DNA from: Cololabis saira
Lineage: Eukaryota > Chordata > Actinopteri > Beloniformes > Belonidae
DNA: 64,000 nt
Direction: 5' to 3'
NCBI RefSeq assembly: GCF_033807715.1
Contig: NC_084599.1
Location: 10,087,625-10,151,624, forward strand
Every line of letters begins with the position of its first letter. Position 1 is the stretch's first letter. The notes below the pieces were generated by a model. It searched no databases. It saw nothing but the letters and a program-made list of their open reading frames with translations, and was not told the origin of the DNA. A program made the position numbers and the translations under genes. Below are positions 25,200 to 39,206 of this stretch, piece after piece.

Positions 25200-25860
25200 C
25201 CAGCCGAAGAACCCCCATGACATCGATTTCTTCTTTCATTCTTCGTCTCTACTTCCACTGTCTAATCTTTTAGATACATTATTCTGTCCATCAGCCAAGG
25301 CATTTGTGGATTTTTCCTTCTTCCACACCTCCTCCCCATGGACCTCCGTCATGGTGCTTAGGAACTGCAGGAGACGAGGGCCAGAAGTCTCAGCCTCATT
25401 TATCTTGTCCTTTTCAGCTATGAAAGCTTCTTCCAGTTATAGATTTTCACAGAAAAAAAAGCTTCCACTTGTTTGGTCTTGTCTTTCAGAGTTTTTTGAG
25501 AGGTTCTTTCAACTTCTCCTCCTCATTCAGTAAGGCATCACTTCCAACTTTTTGAACCAGACAATACCTTTCCAGCTCAGAGATCTGAAGTAAAAACTGC
25601 TGGGTCAGACTGAGGGGCAGCCTTTTTTTTAATCCTGCTCCAAAATTGCTGACGATATGTTGGCTCATATTGATGTTAGAAATGCATTTTCTTCAGCTGC
25701 TGCCAGTTTCAGTTTAGCCACTGTGGCAGGATCTGGGGTGACAAAAGACTGGTTGTAGTTGGGTAGATGGAGCAGCTACGGTCGAACATAATGGCAGGCT
25801 GTCACCGATGTCACTGCAGGCTGTGATTCATCACCACAGCACACTCACATTTTCTTCATT
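25200..25860 (-). pseudogene. coding-like remnant of unknown origin, frame-broken
   Basis: On the minus strand, successive pieces in different frames look protein-like: DPATVAKLKLAAAEENAFL at the right, an open piece 25486-25668 with LTQQFLLQISELERYCLVQ and EEEKLKEPLKKL, then on the left AEKDKINEAETSGPRLLQF and TEVHGEEVWKKEKSTNALAD. The pieces are Glu/Lys/Leu-rich like a coiled-coil protein and are contiguous with only small shifts, so a decayed processed pseudogene is plausible. I do not recognise the parent. Chance cannot be excluded. Confidence 0.35.
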
Positions 25861-26979
25861 GAGCCACAGCTTAGGCACTTCCTGGAGGTTAGATATAGTT
25901 TTCCAAGGATCCAGTGATTGAAATAACTCCTTTTTTGGTCTGGATGGCAGACTGCCTACCTAGGATCCTTGATCACTTCCTAGAGGGAAGAAGACTTGGA
26001 GGGCACATGCTCTGAATTTGGTTGCAAACATTAAAAGCTCTTTGTTGCTGTCTGCTTTCTGCTTCACCTGTCTACATCTAAAAAGATTTGTGTCATGACT
26101 TTTTTGTAAAACACTTCTGATTCTTTGAAGCCCAACTCCCAGTGTTTTTTTTTTATGTCATATTTCGTTTTTTGTTGACAAAAGTGAAAATATTTCCCAT
26201 GTAAGTCATATATACACAGCCAAAAAGATTTGTGATATCATGGATGACCTCCATCCTCTACGTTAATCATTTGCACGATTTTTGCTAACTTTGTAGCTTT
26301 CATCTCTGTTGTAAAGATTCAAAGAAAAGAGGAGTCACTTGAACCAATGAACAAATAATAAACATTCGGGAGAAGAGTTCACGCAAGCCCTGAAATTAAT
26401 TTTGACATCAATCTTTTCAAAAGTTTATTTTCAGCTCCGACTAAAAGTAAATACAGAAATTAGCCACGCTAAAATTACTATTCGTCAGTAGTGATTTCTA
26501 TCCAGGAATACTTGCCAGGAAATACTCTTCAGTGCAAGCTGGATCGTGTCAGCTTCCCTATGAGAACATTTACCACTGATTTCAGTTTTATTGTCAGTCA
26601 TGATAATCCAAACCAAACTCAACAGAGATGGCGGTAAAACAAATCAGAGATTAAAAAAAACCCCAACCCAAAACAAGACTGAAAAACAAGGGATCTGTTG
26701 AGTTCTCAGTACAGAAAGTGCCAGTGGAACTTAAAAGATTAATTAAGTTACTTCCAGGGATGCACAATTTGTGTCATGTTGTGTATGTTAATTTCTTGTG
26801 AAATCAGAATTAGAATCAACTTTATTCACCAAGTTTTTCCAAACAAATGAACAAATGAACAAGTTTCTGCAGACTTTGTCTCTCAAGGTTCAATTAAAAA
26901 ACTATAAAATAAAGATTAAAAAAAACACAGCAATCAAAAAATATGTATACTTTATACAAGACAGAACTAATATTTACAG

Positions 26980-27340
26980 ACATGCAGATCTTGCACCATT
27001 ATTTGACAATCTGTGACTACTTGCAAGTTCTGCAGAGTGACGGCCTGAGGGAAAATCCTGTCTCTGTGGCGGGTGGTTCTGGTGTGCAGCGCTCTGTACC
27101 GCCAACCAGACAGGAGACATCTGAAAAATTGCTGCGAGGGGTCTGCAGAAATGTTCCTGGCCTGTTTCCTGACTTTGGACTGGTACAGGTCCTGGATGGA
27201 GTGACAGTCTGCCCCGATTATTTGTTCTGCAGACCTTAATGTCCGTTGCAGTCTGTACCTGTCCTGTTTGGTGGCTGATCATAACCAGGCAGTGATGGAA
27301 GAGCACTGGACCGTGTGGATGATGGCAGAGTGACGGCAGG
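26980..27340 (-). pseudogene. L2-type LINE ORF2 C-terminal fragment
   Basis: The minus strand reads LQRTLRSAEQIIGADCHSIQ, then RKQARNISADPSQQFFRCLL, then SGWRYRALHTRTTRHRDRIF and PQAVTLQNL. This order (RAEKIIG, then RA-x-I-x-x-DPS, then LPSGRRYR-x-x-x-T-x-T-R-x-x-x-S-FFPQAV-x-LLN) is the known C-terminal end of L2-clade reverse transcriptases. Stops break it and it is cut off upstream, as usual for LINE insertions. The 3' tail would continue left into 26790-26980. Confidence 0.75.
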
Positions 27341-30300
27341 GACCAATGAGCAATTGTTTGGATTCAGCCAAATTGTTCCAAAAAGTTGTTTTTTTTGCTG
27401 TATTTTTGAATCACAATTTCCTAAAATAAATATTTAAAATGTTAAGTTTCAGCTTTCTGTAGAAATGTTATATTATACATAGTTTTATATTATAAATAGT
27501 ATTTAGCTGCACTGTAAAGACCGTAGGGTCTGAGATTTTTTTTTTTTTTTTTTTTTTGTATTCTGAGCATTGCACACTCTGACCTTGGGAAGATTGGCGA
27601 CTCCCTTGAACGCTTTCCGCTATAAACAAGCTTTCTCATTGCATATTTACATATTTGCATATTACGAATTGTTTGGAAGTGGTTTTATGACCCTTTCTAG
27701 TTTGATGTTAAGCAACAATTGTTTCTCTCAGACCATTGCATATTTCTATCCCTATTGGCGTTGTGTTAACACACATGTGAATTCTCCACCCCAGCAAACT
27801 TCCAAAAACATCTGCTTTTACTGAGGTCTGCAAACCTGCTGATGATTAGTTCATCCAGGCTGATGATGCACCTGGATGCAACCATATGTTGGGTTGGGGT
27901 TTTTTGGTTTGTTTTTAAAAAGTTGGAAAAAAAGTAAAAGAAAAAAAGGAATGTCGTTGTTTGTCTGAGGTTGTAACTAAGACTAATTATTTTAGGAAGA
28001 TTTAAAACATTTTTTTTTTTACATTTTAACATTTGCATGGCTGACTGATGTAAAGAATCAAGTGGCACAGTATGTGCTGGGTAATCAGATCTCTGACTGA
28101 CAAGACTTTTTTTTGTTAGTTGGATCCTCACTAATGACATAAAACATTTAAATATGGTCCAAAACATGGCAGGTATAGCAGCATATATGTTATTTCTATT
28201 TTTATACACATTGTATTTGCACCACGCTTGTTTTTAGAAATACAGCACAACCAACAATCAAAACTGGTACTTGCACAACATGATTGACGGGAGCAGTTCT
28301 TTTGGTTTTTGTAAACTGCAGGCTGCAGATGGGGAGCTACAGCTACCCTGCTTTCACCCTAATAACCAGGTATCAAAGCATGCTGGATTTGCTTCATGTG
28401 ATACACTTTAATTGCATTTGTCTGGAATGCAGTATTTTGAGTTTCCCAATTTCCTCAACATTTAATCACCCTCTGGTATCAGAAACCTGAAGACCCAGGG
28501 CTGCGGCTGGACATACATTACACTGGGATTGTGTCATAATTGTGTCCCATCCAGGACCTTAATCAGTTTAACTTCACTACTGAGTCAGATCATTTTACTA
28601 ATGCATGAGCGATATGGAGCTGGGGTGGGAGTTTGGGGTCTTCAGCATGTTCAGAGGGCTTTTGAAGGGTTACAAACACTATTACTAGGTATTGATGGCA
28701 AAGACCTGTGGGATTTCTTTCATTGGCCAATTTTAAACTATTCTAAATTCAAAAAGTTCAGCATTACTTTCTGACTGTAGCTATTTCTTTGTAACCAAAA
28801 GAGCATTTAAGCCATAGTTTCTGGCATTTCAAAAGTTACAGATAACTTCTCCTTCGAGGCTAACATCTACTCCTAATTCCCAAAACTGACCTTGTTTTGA
28901 CACCTTTGTGCCACAGCAGCCACTCTGCAAACATACTCACAAAATATGTTAGCTGGTGTGCGTGATCTCTGTGTTTTGAACGTCTCAGTGCATCCAAATA
29001 TTTGGTTATATTTTCTGCTGACCTCTCATTGTTGAAGTCAGCCCCTTTAAGCCTCCAGAGCGCCATCTACTCCCAATTGCCCTGACATCTCCAACCAAAA
29101 ATAGCATATAAGAAGGACATTTGTACCAAACTGGGACTACGTTCATCTCTGGGTCAAAGCACAACCCGGGGACGGCAGCGTCCTTTCACCCAGCCAGGAC
29201 ACATGCCATACCAGACTAAGCCAGCGCTGAGGCAAATATATGCGAGAACAGAACTGTTACCGTACAAAATAAACATCAAGAAAAGTATGGGTAAATTATG
29301 GAGCAAAAGACATGTTTACATTTAGGGTGTCAGGTTTAAATTATGTTCCGCGGTGCTCTGCAGTCAGTGTGCCGGGTTTAATTTGAATGTTTGTGATAAT
29401 ATGTGAAGGCTGAAAGAAATGGAGCCGAACAGGCAAGCCAGCTCCTCTGATGTCACTGTGAAAATTGCACTTTTCCCCCAGAAATCATCAAATGTTATTC
29501 GGTATGTACTCGTTGTGGGCATGTGGGAATTTTGGATGCATAAGCAAAGCTTTTACCCCCAGAACAAAAGTGTTTGATACGGGCCGACCTAGCTTTTCTA
29601 AAGAGAGACTTGGGGTGTGTGTTTACACCGTCAAAGCCTTTGGTGCGTTTTAAAATTCTCTGGAGAGCAGAGGACTGACGGGACCCCAGATCAAGGGACA
29701 ATATTATATATGCATTGTGGTGTTTAAATAACCCATGATGTTTATCTAATTCAGGAAAATGTAGGGTTGCATAACAGCCGTGATCAATAATGAGACAGAA
29801 ATAGGATGGCTCTGAGAAGGAAACAGAACCAAAAACCATTTTATTGGGGAACAAAATGATCCAACTTTTTTATTTCTATACTTTATGATCATGAGATCCT
29901 GCAGAAATGGCGCTGGAGAGATGTTGATATTTAAACTGGGATTTACCTCTCCCCCTTAGAGTTTTATGTCCCAGTGATCTGTCTTCAAGACCCCTTCTGC
30001 CCCTCTCTCTCTCTCTTTCTGTACACTTTTAAAAACATCTGTTTCACGTTCAATCTGTTCAGCTTTGGAATAAGTTTAACATCAATGTGAAAAGGTTTAT
30101 GCAGCATTTAGAAGCAGATTGGTTTAGTTATTCGGGGAGGATTACCACAGAAGTAAAAAGCTTTTAAGTCGTAGCATATCCTCTTGTTTTTTCTTCTGCT
30201 TTACAAGCTTCTCATAACAGCAGTCTTTCATACTCTCTCACATAACAGCTGTCATTTGGACTGCACCGCATCCATGTCAGAGAGGAAGCAAGTAAAATAT

Positions 30301-33300
30301 CACTATCACCTGTTTTATTTTTACAGACATGAGGCCAAGAAAATTTAGATTAGATCATGCATTATTTAAAGTTCTGTACAGCCAGGAAACAAATATAATT
30401 TGTTGGGAAAAATGTTGTAATGTGCCTGCTCTCTAACTGGCAAATTGTTTGTGGCCAGCGAGTGCAAGTCTTGGATTCGTATTACAGCTAGCATAAACAT
30501 ATGTCTGATGAGACATTAAAAGGGACATATTTTATTCCACGAATATGAAAAGCTTTATCAAAACATACCAGTCGCTAGTGGAACGTTAGGATTTGTGCTG
30601 CTGGCAGGTTGCATGACTGCGTTGTAATTACATGGGAATGGGGGGGAGGGGTTTTACTCTCAAATAAATATGTTTTCCAGCGGGATAGCAGACATAGGCA
30701 TGTATCAGAGGCCTGAATAATTCAATACAAAGAGAGAGCTATGTGGTCAACTGATTTATTGAAATGCGAATGAATTGTGATGTGCCCGTTGAGAATGTCT
30801 GAGCCGTGATTCGCCCGGACATGTTGGATGTCTAAGATGGTCTGATATATTGCAACCAGCCATATCCACATGACTGGAAACTGGACCCTGAAAACCCGCA
30901 GAGAGCAGAAACGAACACAACCTTGGCACGTCGAAGAGTGAACAAATTTGAGGGCACAGTGGCATCGCAGTTGCACCACATTTCTTAGGCAGCAGCTTTT
31001 CTTACCCAGAAGGCTCTGTGGTCTGGTCCCAGTCCAAAGTGTTGCACAAATGCACTTTCTTCTTATTCGCTCGCCTTCAGTTCTTGGGCTGGTGTTGATC
31101 ATAATGCCAGGTTGACCTATTGTTTAATTTTGCAGGCATGTTTTCTGTCTGAATGTCAGTATTTCTGGCATCGAGGTATTTGGCTTGGCAACCGGCTGAG
31201 CTTCTGCAGCGTTTATTTGTTGTCATGTCAGAGTTACACAGAGTCGATTTAGCAGCCATTGGTCAGCTGTGTCAACTTGTGCATTGCGCGGGCAATGAAT
31301 GGTTGTATTTCTTTACTCTACAAGTTCGGACCATAAAGAAACACTTTAAGTTTGAAAAAGAAAGTAGGGCTGAATTAAAAAATACATCCATCAGCTGAAA
31401 TAACAGAACAAGAATGCAAATGAGAAGAATGTGCATATAAATGGAAATAATCTTTGGTTACAGGCAGAATAAACTATTTTTGACCACAGCAAGAATCCAT
31501 ATTTTAAAGAAAATAAACCCTAAAACACATTTCATACTATTAGAAAACAGCTACTGGCAGTGTACTTTGGTTTTCTGGGTAGAAGCTGTGGTTTGGTGGT
31601 GGATGTTTTTCTCTCTTCCTCTCTGTTCAGCGTGAATGGTTAATGCCAGGCGTTGCTGTCGGAGTGAGGCTATCTTTCCAGCCTGCGGCAACATTCAGTG
31701 ATTCCAATTTCTCCATTAGAGCAGCCTTACACAGACGATAATTAAATGCACTCACAGTGAACAGAGATAACGTTGGATCGCTTCAAAGCTTATCATCATA
31801 CTGGATTATGCAGCATTTATCGATAATATTGATGAGAGGATTGATTAACTGCAACATTGCCATTACTGGCGTGAATTAGCATCCATCATCCCTCAGTCTC
31901 TCTAAAATGAAATAGAGACATCAAACACACTGATGCGTAAAGCAGAGTGAGAGGAGCTTAGAGGTTGAAGGGGGTAAACAAGAGACAGCGAGAGAAAGCG
32001 AGAGTGAGAATGGAGGCAGGTGTGAGTGAAAGGTGCTGAATAGATGTGCAGCGTGGGTGTCAGAGGATGCTGTAGCTCATGCGTCTGTAGCACAGGATCC
32101 CGCATTCACTGCCAGTAACACCAGTCGGGTCGCCGGCCCCGGAACACAGATCATGTTTAGGATTTTCGTTGCGTAACCCGGAGTCCGTCTTTTTCATCCC
32201 GGGTTTGGATTTCGTGAATAGGTTTATAATTTATGCCTTGATGGTTACTAATGCCTGCAGTCTTGGGAGCTTTGTGTTGCACTTTAATTAGCTATTATAA
32301 ATGGTTTGGATAGCTCGCACCATAAACACGCGGTCGAGGGACAAAGTGGGATGGCGCTTGCAGCAACTTTTCACCACAGGAGAGGTCACGGTCTCATCAC
32401 TGAGGGAGTGGTCACACACTGTTAGGGAAAATGAAAGCAAATTACAGCGGGTTTAACCCAATAATCCCAAATGTAGCATATTAGATACATGCATTTTTTT
32501 AGCCTTAGACCTTTTTAGCATCCTCTTAATCAAAAAAAGAAAAAAAAGTTTTATATGAACCAAAAAATTATTTATTTTAATACAAAATGTCAGGCTTTAA
32601 AGGGTTAAAAGGCACAACAACATTTCTTGAATAATTAATTGAGGCTAAGGAGTGTGACAGATTCTGTGTGAAAATGTCTGAAAACATAGACATAAAAGAG
32701 TAGTTATGGTGGTGATTGTACACTGTTCCTTCTCTTAGTAAGGAGCATTGACATTGACGTGATCATGAATAAAATATCTTGTTTGTTATGAACAGAGTCT
32801 GTTTCAGCGTTAATTCCACATCTGGCTCGTGGTTTAGTAGAATCCACAGTTAAATGCCAATGCAGCAAATTTGGCCCTTTGCCCAAAAGAAAAACTTACC
32901 ACGGTGAGGCAGTTTATGAAGCAGTAGGTTTGTATTTCTTCTAATTCTGCATGATCGTTCACATTACACTTGTCCTTCGTCATTCAGCTTTATCTTTGTG
33001 AGAACGTACACATTTTCTGCTTTTCTTTATAACCTGGTGAACCCATAAACTCAGACTGCCCGGTTCAAAAGGAAATCACATCTTAGCACGCTAATCTGGT
33101 GCGCCGCTGCAGAGCTGGTCAGCATTTGAATGAGGGCCTCTGAATCAGAGCAGGTTAAAGTGGTTCCATAAAGCTCGGCGCGCCGTTGTGCACTGAGGCT
33201 CGCACCGCGCCGGTCCTCCACCGCGGGAACACGGCTTCAGATCCATCACCGCACTTCCTCCTCAATCTTCGGCAAATGGCCTGAGAGAGGAACAGAACAG

Positions 33301-34962
33301 CTTGGCTGGCTCATTATGTGAGTAGCCCCATTTAGTCATCATAGGAATGCTTCCTGTTGTGCCATCCACATAGTTTTAATCCGGCCCCCAAAACTATTCA
33401 GGCATGAGTGCAAAATGGCTGTTAAGAACAATTTCTTTGGTCATTTACATGACTACTTCCTCCTACCAATTTATCGGCTGACTTATTGCACTGTTTTCTT
33501 GTTATTTCGCATCTGGACAACACTCCCTTCCCTTACCTCCACCCCCTATTTACTCACATGCAGTGTGTACTTACATATGTGTGCGGCACTCATATAGCAA
33601 GGATATATATATACGAATATATGGATATATATACGGATATATATATAAACGCACTGAAATAAGTGGAGAAAAGATGTTTTGGGAAGATGCAAAGAAGGAA
33701 GTGTGTAGGAATTCATTTCGCTCCTTAAAGCACCATTCACAACATTTGAAACTGGAAGCCAAAAGGATCCTGATCCACAGTGGAAATGATATGTGTAAAC
33801 TATGAAATGTGAATTTTTTAGTCAAGCTGTGTTTAATTTTGTATCATGATGAAGCGCATGAGAAACCTGCGTCTCCTTAACTGTCTCGTTGAATCATATG
33901 GATATAATTTCATCCATTTACGTTTTTCAGCTCTTTGCTGTGGTTGCCACAGGGCATTTGGAAGCGGGCAGATTAAATGCACATGTTCCTCTCATTCGCG
34001 GCCGAGCCACTCTGCTGCACAGCCTCCCCTCCGAACAGATCCTGAAGTGTTGGTGGTTTTTCCTCGCTGGTCAGCGCAGAGAAAGACACCTTGTGATAAA
34101 CCAGCTCATTCCCCTCTGCCAAATCTTTTTTTTTTTTTCCTTTCATAGTAATGATGTTATACAACCTGTTTTGCGCATTGGCACTTTATAACATGTTTCA
34201 CTTGGCCGTGTTTTCATTTGCAGCCCTTCATCGTGTCTGTCAGGCTCTGCAGTAAAGAAGCCAGGACGTATTAACGTAAAACTAATCACAGAAAAAATAA
34301 GTGGTGGTTGTTAAGCCGTTAGAGCATTTTTCTTTTATTGGGGCCTTAGAAGCTAAGTAATAGAGAATTTCATGCTAGTTAGCAGGCAAACAGTGGAATA
34401 AAGTCGTCCATCATAAGCCAGAGGCAGCACTTCACTTACTGCTCAGGTCCATAGAGATGTATTAGGGTTTAAGGACTATCAAAGGAATCCCCCTCCATCT
34501 GTAGCAATATCAAAAGAGCTATGGGTGTCAGCAGAGAAAACCCTTAATGCTTAGACTAGGTAGGTGGTGACCTCGGTGGGGATTGGTTTTCCAAGGATAA
34601 ACCTTTTCACCTCATCATGTTCTCCCTCCACACATTTGTCTTTTTTACCGACATTTATCAAGACTTAAATCAGATTTGTGTTATACATGTCAGCGGCCAC
34701 GTTTCCCCCCAGCACCCGTCCATAACGGCTCGTTTGTTCCCGTCATCCGAAGCTCCTGTAGGTTGCTAATGAGCTGCTGCATGTGAGCATGTGAGTCGTA
34801 CACTGCCGTCTTTTAGTTCTTTTACCTGCCAGTCAGGAGTCATTTACCATGAAGACCTCAGGCTCGATGGACCTTTGCTGCTCCCAATACCAGCCCCGTA
34901 ATCTGTCTGTTGTGATCAGCTGTCTGTCCACGCTTTTGACTCTCTTTAAACTTGCCTCAACC

Positions 34963-35675
34963 TAGGGTTGCCACTTTTCAGAAATAGAAATAAGGGACGC
35001 CCCGATTTCAGCAGCGAAGACGCCAATAAAAGGGACATCCCCAAAACTTCTAAACTGCATAGAAATATATATATTTTATGCGAAAAAAACAAAATGCTTT
35101 GATTTAAAGTTTAAAGTGCTTTAATAGAATTGAACTTGCATGACTGTGCAGCCAGCCAATCATATAGAAACTGAAATATCCTCCTATTCTATGTTTGTGT
35201 AAAAGTATGGTAATATATGGTGTATATAGTGTAAAAGTTAATTTATTTCAATACTTCAACTGAAAAGGTGAAACTAATATATTACATAGTCTCATTACAT
35301 GCAAAGCAATATATGTTAAACCTTTATTTGTTATAATTTTGATGATTGAATTGTTTATTGATTTAATATAATATTCACATTTTTTGAGATTTTTTATTTG
35401 GGGTTTTCATAAACTGTGAGCCATAATCATCAAAATTATAACAAATAAAGGCTTGAAATATCTCACTTTGCATGTAGTGGGAAATAATATATTTGTTTCG
35501 CCTTTAGTTGAATTTACGACGAATGAAGTTTTGCAATATATTCACATTTTCAGACCTTCACCTGTATATTATGACATCAATAAATAAGAGCATAATATGT
35601 GTCCGTATTGGAACACAACTTTTAATTCCCAATTACGGAACAATTCCGTATTTCAAGGGACGGGTGGCAAGCCTA
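34963..35675. mobile_element. hAT-like non-autonomous element
   Basis: The ends TAGGGTTGCCAC and GTGGCAAGCCTA are imperfect inverted repeats. The flanks CCTCAACC (34955-34962) and CTTCAACC (35676-35683) are an 8-base target duplication with one difference. The 713-base element contains a separate inverted-repeat element (35254-35513). Confidence 0.75.
35254..35513. mobile_element. nested small palindromic element
   Basis: Arms 35254-35347 and 35424-35513 are reverse complements with some differences, including CTTTATTTGTTATAATTTTG against CAAAATTATAACAAATAAAG. The design is a foldback MITE inside the hAT-like element at 34963. The sequence looks like a widely distributed vertebrate MITE that I cannot name. 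Confidence 0.7.
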
Positions 35676-35728
35676 CTTCAACCATGTCAGGGCCGTGCTG
35701 TCATCCCAATGTTTACTGAGCTACTGAG

Positions 35729-35749
35729 CCCCCCCCCCCCCCCCCCCTC
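35729..35749. repeat. poly-C tract
   Basis: A run of about 18 C with one T near its end, after GAGCTACTGAG. Confidence 0.9.
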
Positions 35750-37103
35750 CCCGACTCAAAGATGGTGCAAAATGGGGCTGTAACCCCTCCAGACTTACCA
35801 GTGCCAATCCTGCTGTGTGGCGATCTTCTGGTTTACCCCAGTTGGAGGTTTTTAGAGAAGAAAACTAAACATGTTTAAGGCAATTAATGTGATTAGCACC
35901 ATCTAAACTGTTTTTTTTAGGTAATATCAAAGGTGAAATCAATCATCCATCCCAGGCCTCAGCCTCTAGCTCTCTGTTTATACCACTTTAAATTGTTTGT
36001 ACTTTCTCCACAATTTAGATTTCAGTCAGCTCCTCATGGATGATGTAGGAGCCTGCTGACAAACAGTATATGCTTCTTAACGTAGATATATTATTTTTAC
36101 AGGCTTTTATCATTATTATAGTTTTAACTTTGGCTAGTTTAGTTGGGAATAAAATAACAAAACTGTCCTGGCTGACTTGGAAAAAAAAATAAACAAAATG
36201 AGACCACATATGCTTTCATGGAGACTGTTAATACGCTTTTACATCCTTCAGCACCACTAGGACTGGTGTGTTGCACTTTATGCTGCAAATATTCAAAACG
36301 AAGTTGACAGTCAGCGAGCTCTCTGAAAGGAGTCATTTAAGCTCGCCGATTCGCCACACTAGAATGTGTTTTCAGCGGGGTTCCTGGGTACCGGCCCTGC
36401 CTGGAGATGGCAGTGCCTCTTGGTTTCCCAGCAGGCAGGAAAAGCTCATGTTCAATGCGCTCCCAGAGTAATAATACGCTCGACGCGATTAACACGGTTT
36501 TCCTCCACGGACTCCTAACTGCAATTTAGCCACAAATTTGTATTGCGGTAAAGAAAGCAATGAAAGAGTGATTATTCATTTATACATAAATACACACATT
36601 TGGCACTTCAATAACGGCTCTGTTTGTTTTTCGGAATGAAATGTGCGGCGCCATATTCCTGCATGGACCGCGTCTGTCATGACTGTTATGGTAGTGACAT
36701 TTTTAGTGAACTTTCCCACCGTCTTTGTTGCTCTTTTCCCCATCTCAAACACTTGATTGGCATGACTCCTGAATCATGTTGCTGTATGCTATATGTTATG
36801 TAATGTTAACCATTTATCTCTGCAGTTTTTAACTATCCTGTAGGATATTTTTACTCATGTTTCTGCAATTTTTTGTTGCTGTCAAATGGAGCAGAGGCTA
36901 TAAAGGTGTGATCGTGTCACACTTTTTCATTTTTAATTTCTACTCATGGAGTTCGGCACATGTCTTTTGCATTTGACCTTACTGTTATTTTTTTCCAGCT
37001 TTTTAAATTGCCAGACATAATGTAGAGCTTTAGTTTTTTCCAAGTTTCTTCAGATTACCATTATCTGAGCATATCTCATGAATTTATTCATTGATGATAT
37101 GTT

Positions 37104-37575
37104 ATGGGCAGAAATATGTGCCACTAGAAACTGAATTTGAATAATTTATATTTGAATTTGAATTGCTCAACTTGAATAATTGCATTAAGAAACTGAATCT
37201 GAATCACATAATTTGAATTTGTATTGTTTAATTTGAATCATTGCATTGAAAAACTGAATCTACATTCAGTTCTCACAATTCAAATTCTGTTCTTGCAATT
37301 CAATTTCAATTCTACTGTGCCAGACATCCGGGTCTTCCGGAGGAAGAGCAATTAAGTGCAGATACAAAGAACTCCTTTTCACGTAGCCTACTATAACCTC
37401 TATTTTCTTTCAACGATATGAACGACCAATTGGAGCTAGATATTTCTAAACCTATTGTACTTTCTCTATTCTGTGTAAAAAGTGTAGATTTATATCTTGC
37501 CGTTTTGTAGAAAATTTTCAAATTCAATTATTAATTATTCGAATTCAGTTTCTAGTGGCACATATTTCTGCCCAT
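37104..37575. mobile_element. MITE with about 40-bp terminal inverted repeats
   Basis: The left end ATGGGCAGAAATATGTGCCA continues CTAGAAACTGAATTTGAAT, and the right end is its reverse complement with one or two differences. The interior is AT-rich repetition of GAATTTGAAT. No clear target duplication is seen beyond TAT/ATA symmetry. Confidence 0.8.
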
Positions 37576-38591
37576 AGATATGTTTCTCAAAATGAATCAT
37601 CATTTTTGAAATTTTAACTCACGAGGGTGAACTCTTAAATCACCTCTTTATGTTGAGGCTTTTATTTTGGTGTTTTGGCCAACGGGAAGACAAAGTCAAA
37701 TATCAAAACCTGAAATATTTGTTGTTGTAACGAAACTTCAGCTATGATACTGGCAGCATCATTACCCTGAAGCATTCGAATGTGATTTTAAAACCTCCAG
37801 CTGGTTTTGGAAACGCTGACAAACCCACATCTTATGTTTTGGTATGTTAAAGTTTGCCCATTTCTTGCACACAACTTAATCAATCAATGAGTGACAGATG
37901 GTGAAAGCATCTGTCTGAATGTGGTGAAAGAAGCTTTTTGTTTCATTTGCAAGCTTCATGAGGACCTGTACATTGTGTGAGTAAAACTCTCATACCGAGT
38001 CACACCGACACATACACAAACCCACAGATCAGCATGGTCACCCAAAACGGCTCTACCATGACAGGCTTGGGTTTCGTCTATATTAAATGGAGGCTCGGTG
38101 AATAGAAGGCCCTGCCTTTGCTGTTTGAGTGAATGAAGGAGAGCAGGGATGAGAGCCGAGCCTAAACGTAGCTGAAGGCCCATTAGACGGATGCTGCCAC
38201 TCTCTCCTCAGTCGTAACCCGACCTGTCGGCGGCGGGCCTCAGTAAAGGTCAGGGGACAATGGACGGTACAGACTGCAAGGTTTCTGTGATCAGTTGAAA
38301 ATTAGGTTTTATTGAACTGAGATCAGCTTTCCCCAAATTGAGGGCCATACTTACAAGTGGTAAAAAAAATCTTTGAAATTTCGCTGACATGTAAGGTGAA
38401 ACGTCATGACTCATGTTTTGTCATGTTTTGACCGGACTGAATGCTTCATTGTTTGAAACTTTGTTCTCAATGGTATTAATGAGCGCTAAGCTAAAGTCTC
38501 CATGTGTTGATGTCACGGTGATGCTGAATAACCAGGTGATTTAGCAGTAATCAGTAAACTCAACTATGCCTATGACACCTTGTACCTCCAC

Positions 38592-39206
38592 TAGGGCTGG
38601 GCGATATGGACCAAAAGTCATATCTTGATATTTTCTAGCTAAATGGCGATACTCGATATATATCGATATTTTTTCTGTGCCATAATTGGGGTTTCCCCCA
38701 AAGCATTATAGCATAGCATCTCTGTTAGCTTCATTTTTTTCTGAGGCAAACCCTTAAAAAAACAGTCAGTTTTAATACAAAGCCTCGTGCCAAATGTCAG
38801 ACAGGTTCCTTTATTAACAGAGGTCTGCATAATATCAAAATGTATAAAACAAATGAAATAAAAATAAACTGCCTGCATATATAGAATAAAAATGCTTCTT
38901 GAATAAAATAAAACAAATATCCATTTCCTGCATAACAATTCAATTAAAATACACTGTGCAATTAATACAATGTAGACAGTAACAGGCAGACTTTTCCACT
39001 GAGGTTGACAGTTGTGCAAATAACAAAACATTTGTGCAAATCTCAAATAAAACATTCAAGTCAATTTGTCACAAAATAAGCTATATCAAAATCATAATTT
39101 TTTTTTTTTTTTTTTTTTAATCGATATAAACGATATTGTCTCGTTTGAAATATTGCGTTTGAAAATATATCGATATATATTAAAATCTCGACATATTGCA
39201 GCCCTA
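38592..39206 (-). mobile_element. hAT-type non-autonomous element, copy 1
   Basis: The ends TAGGGCTGGGCGATATGG and GCAGCCCTA are typical of a large hAT MITE group in fish. The flanks ACCTCCAC and ACCTCCGT are an 8-base target duplication with two differences. The interior is AT-rich and matches copy 39992-40604 in opposite orientation. Frames shared by the two copies are not protein genes. Confidence 0.88.

Noticed and set aside
27766..28209. 147-residue minus-strand frame
   Set aside because: Phe/Lys-rich translation of AT-rich DNA with poly-T runs; no domain.
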